From Acetobacteraceae bacterium AT-5844 (lineage in GTDB: Bacteria; Pseudomonadota; Alphaproteobacteria; Acetobacterales; Acetobacteraceae): a DNA stretch of 64,000 nt. The number at the start of each line of letters is the position of its first letter. Position 1 is the first letter of the stretch. Both the position numbers and the translations under genes were made by a program. Under the pieces are notes generated by a model that worked only from the letters and a program-made list of their open reading frames with translations, made no database searches and was not told the origin of the DNA. The stretch spans positions 54,476 to 118,475 of the forward strand of contig JH599934.1 of assembly GCA_000245075.1 (NCBI GenBank), written 5' to 3'. Of this stretch, positions 34,762 to 42,322 are shown piece after piece.

Positions 34762-36141
34762 TCACTTCTCGGGTTTGAGGCCGAGAAGGAGAGTGGGGAT
34801 CAGTTCCGAGACGGTGGGATGAACGGGTACCGCCCAGCGCAGCACGGGATAAGGGTTGCCGGCACTCATGGCGTCCAGCAGGCCATGAATGGCTTCATCC
34901 CCCTCCACACCCAGTATGGCGGCGCCAAGGATCTGTTGAGTCTCGGCGTCCGCTATGACTTTCATGAATCCCTGCGTCTCGCCTTTCTCGATAGCGCGGC
35001 CAACCCGGCTCATCGGGCGCTTTGAAACCAGCAGCTTGTGGCCGGCTTCATGGGCCTGAGCCTCGGTCATTCCGGCCCGGCCCAAAGGCGGATCGATATA
35101 GAGCGCGTAGGCCGGGATGCGCTGGTGAAGCCTGCGGTTTTCATTGTCCAGCAGATTGGCCGCGAGAATCTCGAAGTCATTATAGGAGGTGTGGGTAAAG
35201 GCGCCGCGCCCGTTGCAGTCGCCCAGTGCCCAGATGCCCGGCACATTGGTGGCGAGCTTGTCATCGACCGTGATGTAACCGCGAGAGTCCGTGGCGACGC
35301 CGGCGCTGTCCAGGCCAAGCCCGTCCGTGTTGGGGCGCCGCCCGGCGGCGACAAGAAGATGCGACCCGATGGCGGCGGGCTCGCCCGTCTGACCGTCGAG
35401 ATGAAGAGCGATTCCCTCGGGATGCGGAGCGACGCCGATGCAGGCGGCACCTGTCAGGATCTCGATGCCCTCGGCCTCCAGAATATCCTGGATGGCCTCG
35501 GAAATGTCAGCATCCTCGCGCGGGAGAAGGCGTGGGCTTCGCTCTACAATCGTGACCTGTGCGCCAAAGCGGCGATACATCTGTGCGAATTCCAGACCGA
35601 TATAGCTTCCGCCAATGATGAGGAGGTGGTCCGGTACTTCCTCCAGCTCCAGGATCGAACTGCTGGTGAGGTATTGGACCCGGTCGAGCCCTGGCAATGT
35701 AGGCGGCACCAATGTCCGGGCCCCGACATTCAGAATAATGCGAGGAGCGGTCAGGGCTTCCGTACCGACGCGGACTGTATGAGCGTCTTCAAGGCGCGCA
35801 TGACCCCGGATCAGTGTGAGGCCCTCCATGCCCCCCAGCCAGCGCTCAAGATTGTCCCTGGCGTCTTTCGAGACCTTGGAAGCGCGCGCTTTCACGGCAG
35901 GCATATCCACCTGCACCGGTCCGTTGGGCACCATGCCCCAATGTGCCGCCTGCCGTACGACATGAGCCGTGCGCGCGCTGGCAACGAGAGCCTTTGTGGG
36001 CATGCAACCATAGTTGACGCAGGTTCCTCCGAGAAGGTCCCGCTCAACGAGCGCGACCTGCATGCCGGCCTCCACCATCCGGGCCGCGAGCGGCGGCCCT
36101 GCCTGGCCGGCGCCGATGACGATAGCGTCGAAATTCTTCAC
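34762..36141 (-). CDS. MerA-like FAD/NAD(P) disulfide oxidoreductase
   Basis: 459 aa class I pyridine-nucleotide disulfide oxidoreductase. FAD fold IVIGAGQAGPPLA, redox disulfide C41-x4-C46 in GGTCVNYGCMPTK, an NAD(P) fold at about 170 (LLIIGGSYIGLEFA) and the C-terminal HPTVSE base. It lacks the N-terminal heavy-metal domain and C-terminal vicinal cysteines of true mercuric reductase, so the substrate is probably a thiol or quinone. The start overlaps the stop of the DUF4126 gene. Confidence 0.88.
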   Translation of the reverse strand: MKNFDAIVIGAGQAGPPLAARMVEAGMQVALVERDLLGGTCVNYGCMPTKALVASARTAHVVRQAAHWGMVPNGPVQVDMPAVKARASKVSKDARDNLERWLGGMEGLTLIRGHARLEDAHTVRVGTEALTAPRIILNVGARTLVPPTLPGLDRVQYLTSSSILELEEVPDHLLIIGGSYIGLEFAQMYRRFGAQVTIVERSPRLLPREDADISEAIQDILEAEGIEILTGAACIGVAPHPEGIALHLDGQTGEPAAIGSHLLVAAGRRPNTDGLGLDSAGVATDSRGYITVDDKLATNVPGIWALGDCNGRGAFTHTSYNDFEILAANLLDNENRRLHQRIPAYALYIDPPLGRAGMTEAQAHEAGHKLLVSKRPMSRVGRAIEKGETQGFMKVIADAETQQILGAAILGVEGDEAIHGLLDAMSAGNPYPVLRWAVPVHPTVSELIPTLLLGLKPEK

Positions 36142-36617
36142 CGCAGCGCTCCGACAATAAGGATGGCACCGAGAATGGCCACCGCGTCCTCAATCAATGC
36201 CGCCGGGCGATCCCGGTTGAAACGGGACGCCAGCCGGGCGCGCGCGGAGGAGCCTCCGAACGTTCCGGCGAGGGCGCCGGCCAGGCCCGCCGCCACCCCG
36301 GCCCATACCAGCACCGTCCATCCGGTCTGACCAGGGAGCGTCACGGCTGCACCGCACACGGCGCCCACCAGGAGCCGCGTGCCGAACTGAACCGGCACCT
36401 TGCGGCTGGGCGTATTGGGAAGTTGATCTGCCACGAGCTCGGCCAGAGCCAGCGCGGTCAAGATCCATGGCGTGTAGGTGAAGCCGAGGAAGGCCAGGCT
36501 GGTGCCGGCGAGGGGCGGTGCACCCATGGCGGCGCCCCAGGACAGGACCGCCAGGGGCGTCATTGCGCGTAGCCCGGCCATGATGCCGAGAGCAAAGGCC
36601 GCCAGTAGGATCAGCAT
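36138..36617 (-). CDS. DUF4126 small membrane protein
   Basis: 159 aa hydrophobic protein with about four transmembrane stretches and the family pattern GLRAMTPLAVLSWGA near the N-terminus and GTRLLVGAVCGAAV in the middle. Function unknown. GGGAGG precedes the ATG at 36617. It forms a two-gene operon with the downstream flavoprotein; longer in-frame readings upstream lack support. Confidence 0.8.
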   Translation of the reverse strand: MLILLAAFALGIMAGLRAMTPLAVLSWGAAMGAPPLAGTSLAFLGFTYTPWILTALALAELVADQLPNTPSRKVPVQFGTRLLVGAVCGAAVTLPGQTGWTVLVWAGVAAGLAGALAGTFGGSSARARLASRFNRDRPAALIEDAVAILGAILIVGALR

Positions 36618-36884
36618 TGAGCATCCTCCCATCCGCCTGCATGGTAGAGCCCTGCCGTCCGTCGCCAGGCAGGAGCGTGGCCATCCGCCGGGGTGAGGGC
36701 AAGCGCGGGCCATGCGATTAAGCCTTAAATCGTTTCGCCGTGGGCGGGAACGGAAAAGCCACGTGTGGATAGGACGGCGGGGATAAGGGGCTCCGCGTGG
36801 GCGCTGCGGGGCAGAGCGCGGTTCCTCTTCGCCGGTGGCCATTTTGACCCTTGCTTGTCGTGGCTGCGTCATCTACCCAACCAG

Positions 36885-37070
36885 AGCCGGTTTCCGAGAG
36901 GAACTAATAGGGAATTCGCCATGGTTCTCCTCCCTGAGGAGCACCATGAACCGAAACTGCCCCCGCAACTGTAGGCGGCGAGCCAGCGTCCGGAGATGCC
37001 ACTGGGAGCGATCCCGGGAAGGTCGGCGCAGGCGATGACCCGCCAGTCAGGAGACCTGCCGGCATGTGTC
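36885..37070 (+). ncRNA. Cobalamin (B12) riboswitch
   Basis: Adenosylcobalamin-type aptamer upstream of the BtuF-like gene. The conserved elements occur in order: AACTAATAGGGAA (36902-36914), GAAACTGCCCCCGCAACTGT (36953-36972, the B12 box core), GCCACTG at about 36998, GGGAAGG near 37016-37022 and CGCCAGTCAGGAGACCTGCC at 37041-37060. In bacteria it usually represses corrinoid uptake or synthesis genes when B12 is plentiful. Outer limits are approximate. Confidence 0.95.
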
Positions 37071-37101
37071 GTGAAACCAGCCGGCGGGGTGTCCGGGGAG
37101 A

Positions 37102-37212
37102 ATGCCGATGATGAAGATCGAAGAGTGCCGCGCTTGGCGGCGTTTCGGCGGGTTAGCCTATGCTGCCGCGCCTCCGTCGCACGAGACCAATTCCGCTCCC
37201 ATCCGGTCCTGA
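37102..37212 (+). CDS. Possible 36-aa leader peptide between riboswitch and btuF
   Basis: Small frame starting ATG at 37102 (more ATGs at 37108 and 37111) with GGGGAG at 37095-37100, the right distance for the 37108 start. It encodes a basic peptide (MPMMKIEECRAWRRFGG and more) and stops 12 bases before the btuF ATG. It may couple riboswitch control to translation, or it may be chance. Confidence 0.35.
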   Translation: MPMMKIEECRAWRRFGGLAYAAAPPSHETNSAPIRS

Positions 37213-37224
37213 GCGGAGAAACTC

Positions 37225-38235
37225 ATGCGCTTGTCCGTTCTGTTGTTTGCGGCGGCCAGTCTTGGCTTTGCCGCAGACGCCGCGCGTGCCGAGGCGACGC
37301 GCTATCCGCTCAGCATCGAGAATTGCGGCCATACGCTGCGCTTCGATGCCGCGCCACGCAACGCCGTGACCATTGGCCAGTCAGCCACGGAGGTCCTTTA
37401 CTCCCTGGGGGTAGGGGACCGGATGGCCGGTACCGCGCTGTGGTTCAACGCCGTGCTGCCTGAGTTTGCCGAGGTCAACGCGCGTGTGCCGCGGCTTGAC
37501 AACAATGCCCCCAGCTTCGAATCCGTCATCAACAGGCGCCCTGGCCTGGTTGCGACGCAGTTCGAATGGATGATCGGCCCGCAGGGCGTGGTCGGCACCC
37601 GCGAGCAATTCCATGAGCTTGGCGCGCCCACCTATGTCATGCCGGCCGATTGCGAAGGTAAGAACAACCTCATCGGGGCCGACGGCACCCGGACCGCGCC
37701 ATTCTCCACCGAAGCGCTCTATAAGGGCATCACGCAACTCGCCGCGATTTTCGATCGGCAGGACAGGGGCTCCGAACTGGTGGCCAGCCTGCGTGCGCGG
37801 GAAACGGCGGCTGTCGCGCGGGCACAGGCGGTCAATCTGCCGGATGCATCGGCGGTCTTCTGGTTCTCCAGCGCCGACCTGGACCTCGACCCGTATGTGG
37901 CCGGACAGAAAGGAATTCCCGGCTACATGATGCGCACGCTGGGCCTCCGCAACGTGGTGCAGTCGGATGAAGAGTGGCCCACAGTGGGCTGGGAGACGAT
38001 CGCCCGCGCCAATCCATCCGTGATCGTGGTGGCGCGCATGGACCGGCGCCGCTTTCCGGCCGACGAAGTCGAGAGAAAACTCGCCTTCCTGCGCTCCGAT
38101 CCCGTGACGAGCCAGATGGAAGCGGTACGGAACAACCGCATCGTTATCCTGGATGCCCATGCCATGCAGGCAACGATTCGCCTGGTGGACGGGCTGGAAG
38201 CCCTGACGGAAGCCATGGAGCGGCTCCGGCCGTGA
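37225..38235 (+). CDS. btuF: BtuF-like corrinoid ABC transporter substrate-binding protein
   Basis: 336 aa periplasmic protein. The signal peptide ends ARAEA (about residue 23), followed by a class III periplasmic-binding fold (TroA/BtuF): VTIGQSATEVLYSLGVGDRM, NRRPGLVATQ and the C-terminal WETIARANPSVIVV. It is directly behind a cobalamin riboswitch and followed by FecCD- and FecE-type genes, so corrinoid uptake is the best reading; a siderophore-type ligand is the alternative. Its stop overlaps the permease start (GTGA). Confidence 0.85.
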   Translation: MRLSVLLFAAASLGFAADAARAEATRYPLSIENCGHTLRFDAAPRNAVTIGQSATEVLYSLGVGDRMAGTALWFNAVLPEFAEVNARVPRLDNNAPSFESVINRRPGLVATQFEWMIGPQGVVGTREQFHELGAPTYVMPADCEGKNNLIGADGTRTAPFSTEALYKGITQLAAIFDRQDRGSELVASLRARETAAVARAQAVNLPDASAVFWFSSADLDLDPYVAGQKGIPGYMMRTLGLRNVVQSDEEWPTVGWETIARANPSVIVVARMDRRRFPADEVERKLAFLRSDPVTSQMEAVRNNRIVILDAHAMQATIRLVDGLEALTEAMERLRP

Positions 38236-39272
38236 CGGCGCGGCTGGCGGGCCGCTGGCTCAGCCGCGGCGCGCTGGTGACGGTGCTTCTGGCCCTGGCG
38301 GTGTTGGCCGGCACCTGCATCGGCGAGACGCCCATTCCCGTGCGGGTTGTCGGGCAAACGCTTGCAAACAAGTTGTTTGGTGCTGGCTATCCGCTGGACC
38401 GCATCGAGGAAGGTATCGTCTGGAATTACCGGCTGACGAGAGCCATCGTCGCGGCGTGCTGCGGGGCGGGGCTGGCCGTCGCCGGCATTATCCTGCAGGC
38501 ATTGCTGCGCAACGCACTGGCTGATCCGTATCTGCTCGGCATCTCGGCCGGGGCCTCCACGGGAGCCGTTCTTGTAACGGTGGCTGGCATAGGGGCCGGA
38601 GCTGTCTCGCTGTCTCTTGGTGCGTTTACGGGCGCTGTCACCGCCTTTTTCCTTGTGGCGCTCCTGGCGCGGGCGTCGGGGGGCGGACACGGGCCTCGCG
38701 GCGCAGGGCAGATCGTGCTCGCCGGTATCGCCGGCTCACAGCTTTTCAATGCGCTGACGGCCTTTATCATCACACGCTCCGCCAGTGCCGAGCAGGCGCG
38801 AGGCATCATGTTCTGGTTGCTGGGCAACCTGAGCGGCGCGCGCTGGGACAATGTGACGACCGCCCTGCCTGTGGCGTTGGGCGTGACGCTGCTTTGCCTC
38901 TGGCATGTGCGTGCGCTCGATGCCTTTACGTTCGGGATTGATTCCGCCGCTTCGCTCGGCGTGCCGGTGCGGCGTGTGCAGACAGTGCTGATTCTGGCAG
39001 CGTCTCTCGCCACTGCCGTCATGGTCAGCATTGTCGGCGCCATCGGCTTCGTTGGCCTGGTGGTACCACACGCGGCGCGGTTCCTCGTCGGCGTGAGGCA
39101 TACGCGGCTGGTGCCACTGGCTGCACTGATGGGCGCGGTCTTCCTGATTGGCGCCGACGTCCTCTCCCGCATCCTGGTGCCTGGACAGGTGCTGCCGATT
39201 GGCGTTGTCACGGCCCTTGTCGGGGCGCCGGCCTTCGCCCTGATCCTGGTGCGGCGGAGGTCGGCGCGGTGA
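38232..39272 (+). CDS. btuC: BtuC/FecCD-family ABC transporter permease
   Basis: 346 aa with about ten transmembrane helices. Family marks are LRNALADPYLLGISAGASTGA (about 95-115), GIAGSQLFNALTAF and the cytoplasmic coupling region GAIGFVGLVVPHAARFLVG (about 272-290). A GTG start at 38232 overlaps the btuF stop, and its end overlaps the ATPase start, so the three import genes are coupled. Confidence 0.9.
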   Translation: MTARLAGRWLSRGALVTVLLALAVLAGTCIGETPIPVRVVGQTLANKLFGAGYPLDRIEEGIVWNYRLTRAIVAACCGAGLAVAGIILQALLRNALADPYLLGISAGASTGAVLVTVAGIGAGAVSLSLGAFTGAVTAFFLVALLARASGGGHGPRGAGQIVLAGIAGSQLFNALTAFIITRSASAEQARGIMFWLLGNLSGARWDNVTTALPVALGVTLLCLWHVRALDAFTFGIDSAASLGVPVRRVQTVLILAASLATAVMVSIVGAIGFVGLVVPHAARFLVGVRHTRLVPLAALMGAVFLIGADVLSRILVPGQVLPIGVVTALVGAPAFALILVRRRSAR

Positions 39273-40033
39273 GCCTCGAAGCAGAGGGCCTGTCCTGGCT
39301 GACACGCGGCGTGCCTATCGTGCAGGACGTCAGCCTCGCTGTGCGCGACGGGGAAATGCTAGGGCTGATAGGCCCCAACGGCTCCGGTAAGTCCACGCTG
39401 TTGCGTTTGTTGGCTGGGCTTCTGCCGCCCACGCGTGGAGATGTGCGCTTGTCCGGCCGTTCCATGCGGCGCCTGCCTCGTCGCGAGGTTGCCCGCACCC
39501 TTGCGCTGGTCGAACAGCAGGCGGAGACGCTGGAGCGCATCGTGCTGCGCGACGCGGTGGAACTGGGCCGGACGCCTTGGCTGTCAGCGCTGCACCCGTG
39601 GTCCGCTGATGACGACGCCATTGTTGCGGAGGCGATGGCCGCGGTGGAGGTCGCTCATCTCGCGGCCCGAGACTGGGCCAGTCTCTCGGGCGGCGAACGC
39701 CAGCGGGCACATATTGCCCGCGCCCTGGCGCAACGCCCCCGCATCCTGCTCCTCGATGAGCCGGGCAATCATCTCGATATCCACCACCAGCTTGCCCTGC
39801 TGGCGCTGGTGGCGGCGCTGCCTGTCACGAAGGTGATCGCGCTGCATGACCTCAATCAGGCGATGCAGTGCGACCGCGTGGCCGTCATGCAAGCGGGGCG
39901 GCTTATCCGCCTGGGCCCACCGCAAGAAGTGCTGACACCAGATTTGCTGCGCGCGGTCTTCGGCGTACGCGCGGCCTTCGTTGTTGACCCCGAGGATGGC
40001 GCGCGCCTCCTCCGTTTCCACTCGCTCTCCTGA
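39269..40033 (+). CDS. btuD: BtuD/FecE-type ABC transporter ATP-binding protein
   Basis: 254 aa ABC ATPase. Walker A GPNGSGKST (about residue 35-43), Q-loop VEQQAE, signature LSGGERQRAHIARAL and Walker B ILLLDEPGNHLD are all present. GTG start at 39269 overlaps the permease stop. Completes the riboswitch-controlled importer. Confidence 0.92.
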   Translation: MSLEAEGLSWLTRGVPIVQDVSLAVRDGEMLGLIGPNGSGKSTLLRLLAGLLPPTRGDVRLSGRSMRRLPRREVARTLALVEQQAETLERIVLRDAVELGRTPWLSALHPWSADDDAIVAEAMAAVEVAHLAARDWASLSGGERQRAHIARALAQRPRILLLDEPGNHLDIHHQLALLALVAALPVTKVIALHDLNQAMQCDRVAVMQAGRLIRLGPPQEVLTPDLLRAVFGVRAAFVVDPEDGARLLRFHSLS

Positions 40034-40045
40034 GGACCAGTAGAT

Positions 40046-40480
40046 ATGCGCAGGATGTTCGTCTTATTGGCGCCCTTCCTTCTCCTGGCCCCCGCAGCAC
40101 ATGCGGAGCTTTATGAAGTGAGGATGCTGAATCGGAATGAAAGCGGGGGTATGGTTTACGAGCCAGACTTTCTGCGCCTGCGCCTGGGCGACTGGGTGCG
40201 CTTCCTTGCCACTCACGTCACGCACAACGCGGCTTCGATGCCGGAGATGCTTCCGGCAGGGGCGCGTTCCTTCAAGGGAGGCATCAACGAGGAGATCGAG
40301 GTGACATTCACGGAGCCGGGCCTCTACGGCATCAAATGTATTCCGCACTATGCCATGGGCATGGTGATGCTTGTGCAGGTGGGAGAGGAGACGTTCGAAC
40401 CTCCAGAGGTGCTCCCAGCATCGCTTCCCAGTCGGGTGCGGCAGCGCTTTACGGAAATTCTGAGCCGCGCCGCGCAATGA
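40046..40480 (+). CDS. Pseudoazurin (type 1 copper protein)
   Basis: 144 aa periplasmic cupredoxin. The signal peptide ends AAHAEL (about residue 20). Type 1 copper ligands are visible as His in VTHNAAS (about 60) and Cys-His-Met in KCIPHYAMGM (about 98, 101 and 106), matching pseudoazurin spacing. It would carry electrons to periplasmic reductases or an oxidase. It begins 12 bases after the ABC ATPase stop, so it is probably in the riboswitch-controlled transcript, an unusual neighbour. Confidence 0.92.
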   Translation: MRRMFVLLAPFLLLAPAAHAELYEVRMLNRNESGGMVYEPDFLRLRLGDWVRFLATHVTHNAASMPEMLPAGARSFKGGINEEIEVTFTEPGLYGIKCIPHYAMGMVMLVQVGEETFEPPEVLPASLPSRVRQRFTEILSRAAQ

Positions 40481-40623
40481 TCTCCGACACGTCAGGCTAG
40501 ATTGCCATCATTACACCGGTGGGTGCGCTCCCGCTGAAGCTCGGCCTTGTCGTTTTAGGGTGGCTGGGAGATGGAATGCCGCCTGGATCGGCAGGGACCG
40601 CATCTTTCGCTCCCAAAGTCGAT

Positions 40624-40671
40624 GTTCGGAGATCCGGACACCGCGTTGGCCTGAAGTTCGGAAAGGCGAAC
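40624..40671. promoter_or_regulatory. Candidate upstream activator sites
   Basis: Two dyads: GTTCGGA-GA-TCCGGAC (40624-40639, one mismatched pair) and GTTCG-N6-CGAAC (40656-40671, perfect). Both share GTTCG and lie about 65-110 bases upstream of the sigma-54 element, a normal position for NtrC-type enhancer binding. Confidence 0.45.
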
Positions 40672-40691
40672 GCGAGGATAGCACGCTACCG

Positions 40692-40719
40692 AATAATACA
40701 TTGATTCAAAAGTATTATT
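40692..40719. promoter_or_regulatory. AT-rich inverted repeat near sigma-54 promoter
   Basis: Perfect 8-bp arms AATAATAC (40692-40699) and GTATTATT (40712-40719) with a 12-base spacer, ending 16 bases before the -24 GG. It could be a second activator site, an IHF-like bend or a repressor site. Confidence 0.45.
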
Positions 40720-40732
40720 TTCTGAAGGGCGT

Positions 40733-40749
40733 TTGGCAGGATATTTGCT
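40733..40749 (+). promoter_or_regulatory. Sigma-54-type promoter
   Basis: Reads TTGGCAGGATATTTGCT, against the consensus YTGGCACG-N4-TTGCW, with GG at 40735-40736 and GC at 40747-40748 separated by exactly ten bases. Predicted transcription start near 40760. The operon it would drive encodes a sigma-54-dependent NtrC-type regulator, implying autoregulation. Confidence 0.68.
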
Positions 40750-40924
40750 CCTCGCGCCCCCATGCACCTGTGTTGCTCCGCACGTCTGACCTCAGGGGAA
40801 CCTCTCGAGGGTTTCCATCATCGAGCTGTCCTGCCACCAACGGAACGGGGCAGGCAGGCAGTCGTTGCCGTGAGGCAAGCGGCACCCGCGCCCCGCAACA
40901 ATGCGGTAGGTCACGGGGCTGGTC

Positions 40925-42322
40925 ATGCGATCGCTTACTCTCGCTATTCGTCTTCCACTGCTGGTAGCCCTTGCGGTCTTTCTATCCTCGGTTGGCACCA
41001 CCCATCTTGCCGTCCACGTCATGCAGCGGGAGATGGGCCGGGAAGTGGAACAACTGGCCGATGTCTATATCGACAGCCTCTCTGGCGTCGTGCTCCCGCC
41101 GCTGCGGAATGGCGATATCAGCTCGCTGCAGGCGATGCTGGAGCGGGGCATGGGCTTTCAGCGCGGCATTACCGACCTTGCCATCGTGGTGGCCGACCGG
41201 CAGGGGAGGCCTCTGGCGCAGGTGGGCGAGCCGCGGGGGCCTTCACCCTTGGAACAGGGGTTGGTCGGAGATCACTGGGCGTTGCAGGGGGACGGCGACA
41301 TCGCCTGGATCCAGAGGCAACTAGTGGAGGATGGCGAAACAATCGGCCTCATGGCAGCGCAACTGGCCTTTCCCGAGCAGTCCGCGCGGCGACAACGGTT
41401 GGTGCTCGCGCTCACTGTCGTCGATCTTATCCTGACAGGCATGGCAGCGCTGCTGGCGGCGGCGTTCTCCCGCAGGCTCATCCGCCCGTTCATGGTGTTG
41501 ACGGCAGCGCTGCGCCGTGCCGGCTCGGGGCAGTTCGAGCCACTCGATATCGGCAATTCCGTTTGGCGACGGGACGTCGAGGCCGCGCAACTCGCCCAGG
41601 CGTATAACTCCATGACGATGCGCCTGCGGGAAAGGGAAGAGCTGTCGGGACGACTTGCGGAGAAGGAGCGTGCCGCAGTGCTCGGGCGGCTTGCGGCCAG
41701 CCTTGCGCATGAGGTGCGTAACCCGCTTGCGGGCATGCTGACGGCTCTGGATACCATCCGTCTTTTCGGCGCGGAGCCTGAAGCGCGGGAACAGGCCGTC
41801 GGCCTTGTCGAACGTGGCCTCCGGCAGATCGAAGGCGTGGTCAAGACGACTTTGGCGACGCATCGTCAGGACGACGAAGGTCGCCCGATTACGAGGGAAG
41901 ATCTGGAGGACCTGAAGCTTCTCGTGCTGCCTGAGGCGCGGCGCGGCGGGATAAAGCTGGGATGGACAGTGGATCTCGTGGAGCCGTTTCCTGTCGATGC
42001 ATTGCGCCTGCGGCAGCTTCTGCTCAACCTGCTGCTGAACGCGGTGGCCGCGACGCCGCCTGGGCGCCGCGTGTCGCTGTATGTCACCCGGCGTGGCAGG
42101 ATGATGGTGGCCGAGGTTGCCGACGAAGCCGGGGGCCTTCCGCCCACAGCGGCAAGAATGCTGTCGGGCATTGCCTCGGATGGCGGAGTGGAAGGGCGGC
42201 TTGGTCTCGAGATCGCTTCACAGCTCACGACAGCCCTGGGCGCCCAGATTGAGGTAGTACCGGAACAAGGCGGAAGTCGTATCCTCGTGCAAGTACCCGC
42301 GCGTGAGGAGCATCCGGCATGA
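40925..42322 (+). CDS. Sensor histidine kinase
   Basis: 465 aa membrane kinase. TM1 about 8-28, a periplasmic sensor of about 125 residues, TM2 about 157-180, then a HAMP-like linker, HisKA with the phospho-accepting His in LAASLAHEVRNPLAGM (about residue 263), and an ATPase domain with N-box LLLNLLLNAVAA and a degenerate G1 box (DEAGGLP). Its stop overlaps the response regulator start, so they are a pair; tctBA follow, suggesting that it senses the carboxylate transported by them. Confidence 0.9.
   Translation: MRSLTLAIRLPLLVALAVFLSSVGTTHLAVHVMQREMGREVEQLADVYIDSLSGVVLPPLRNGDISSLQAMLERGMGFQRGITDLAIVVADRQGRPLAQVGEPRGPSPLEQGLVGDHWALQGDGDIAWIQRQLVEDGETIGLMAAQLAFPEQSARRQRLVLALTVVDLILTGMAALLAAAFSRRLIRPFMVLTAALRRAGSGQFEPLDIGNSVWRRDVEAAQLAQAYNSMTMRLREREELSGRLAEKERAAVLGRLAASLAHEVRNPLAGMLTALDTIRLFGAEPEAREQAVGLVERGLRQIEGVVKTTLATHRQDDEGRPITREDLEDLKLLVLPEARRGGIKLGWTVDLVEPFPVDALRLRQLLLNLLLNAVAATPPGRRVSLYVTRRGRMMVAEVADEAGGLPPTAARMLSGIASDGGVEGRLGLEIASQLTTALGAQIEVVPEQGGSRILVQVPAREEHPA

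Larger units (their letters stand above)
40481..40924. other. 444-base regulatory region before the two-component operon
   Basis: No convincing gene. It holds a GG-N10-GC promoter at 40733-40749 and several dyads (40624-40639, 40656-40671 and 40692-40719) listed separately. Less GC-rich than its flanks around 40680-40720. Confidence 0.6.

Noticed and set aside
34762..36141. Calling the flavoprotein a true mercuric reductase (merA)
   Set aside because: No N-terminal metal-binding domain, no C-terminal cysteine pair and no mer genes nearby.
40762..41607. 281-residue open frame across the start of the sensor kinase
   Set aside because: It overlaps the kinase in another frame, has Gly/Arg/Ala-rich nonsense composition and shows no domain. 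The kinase frame has clear motifs.
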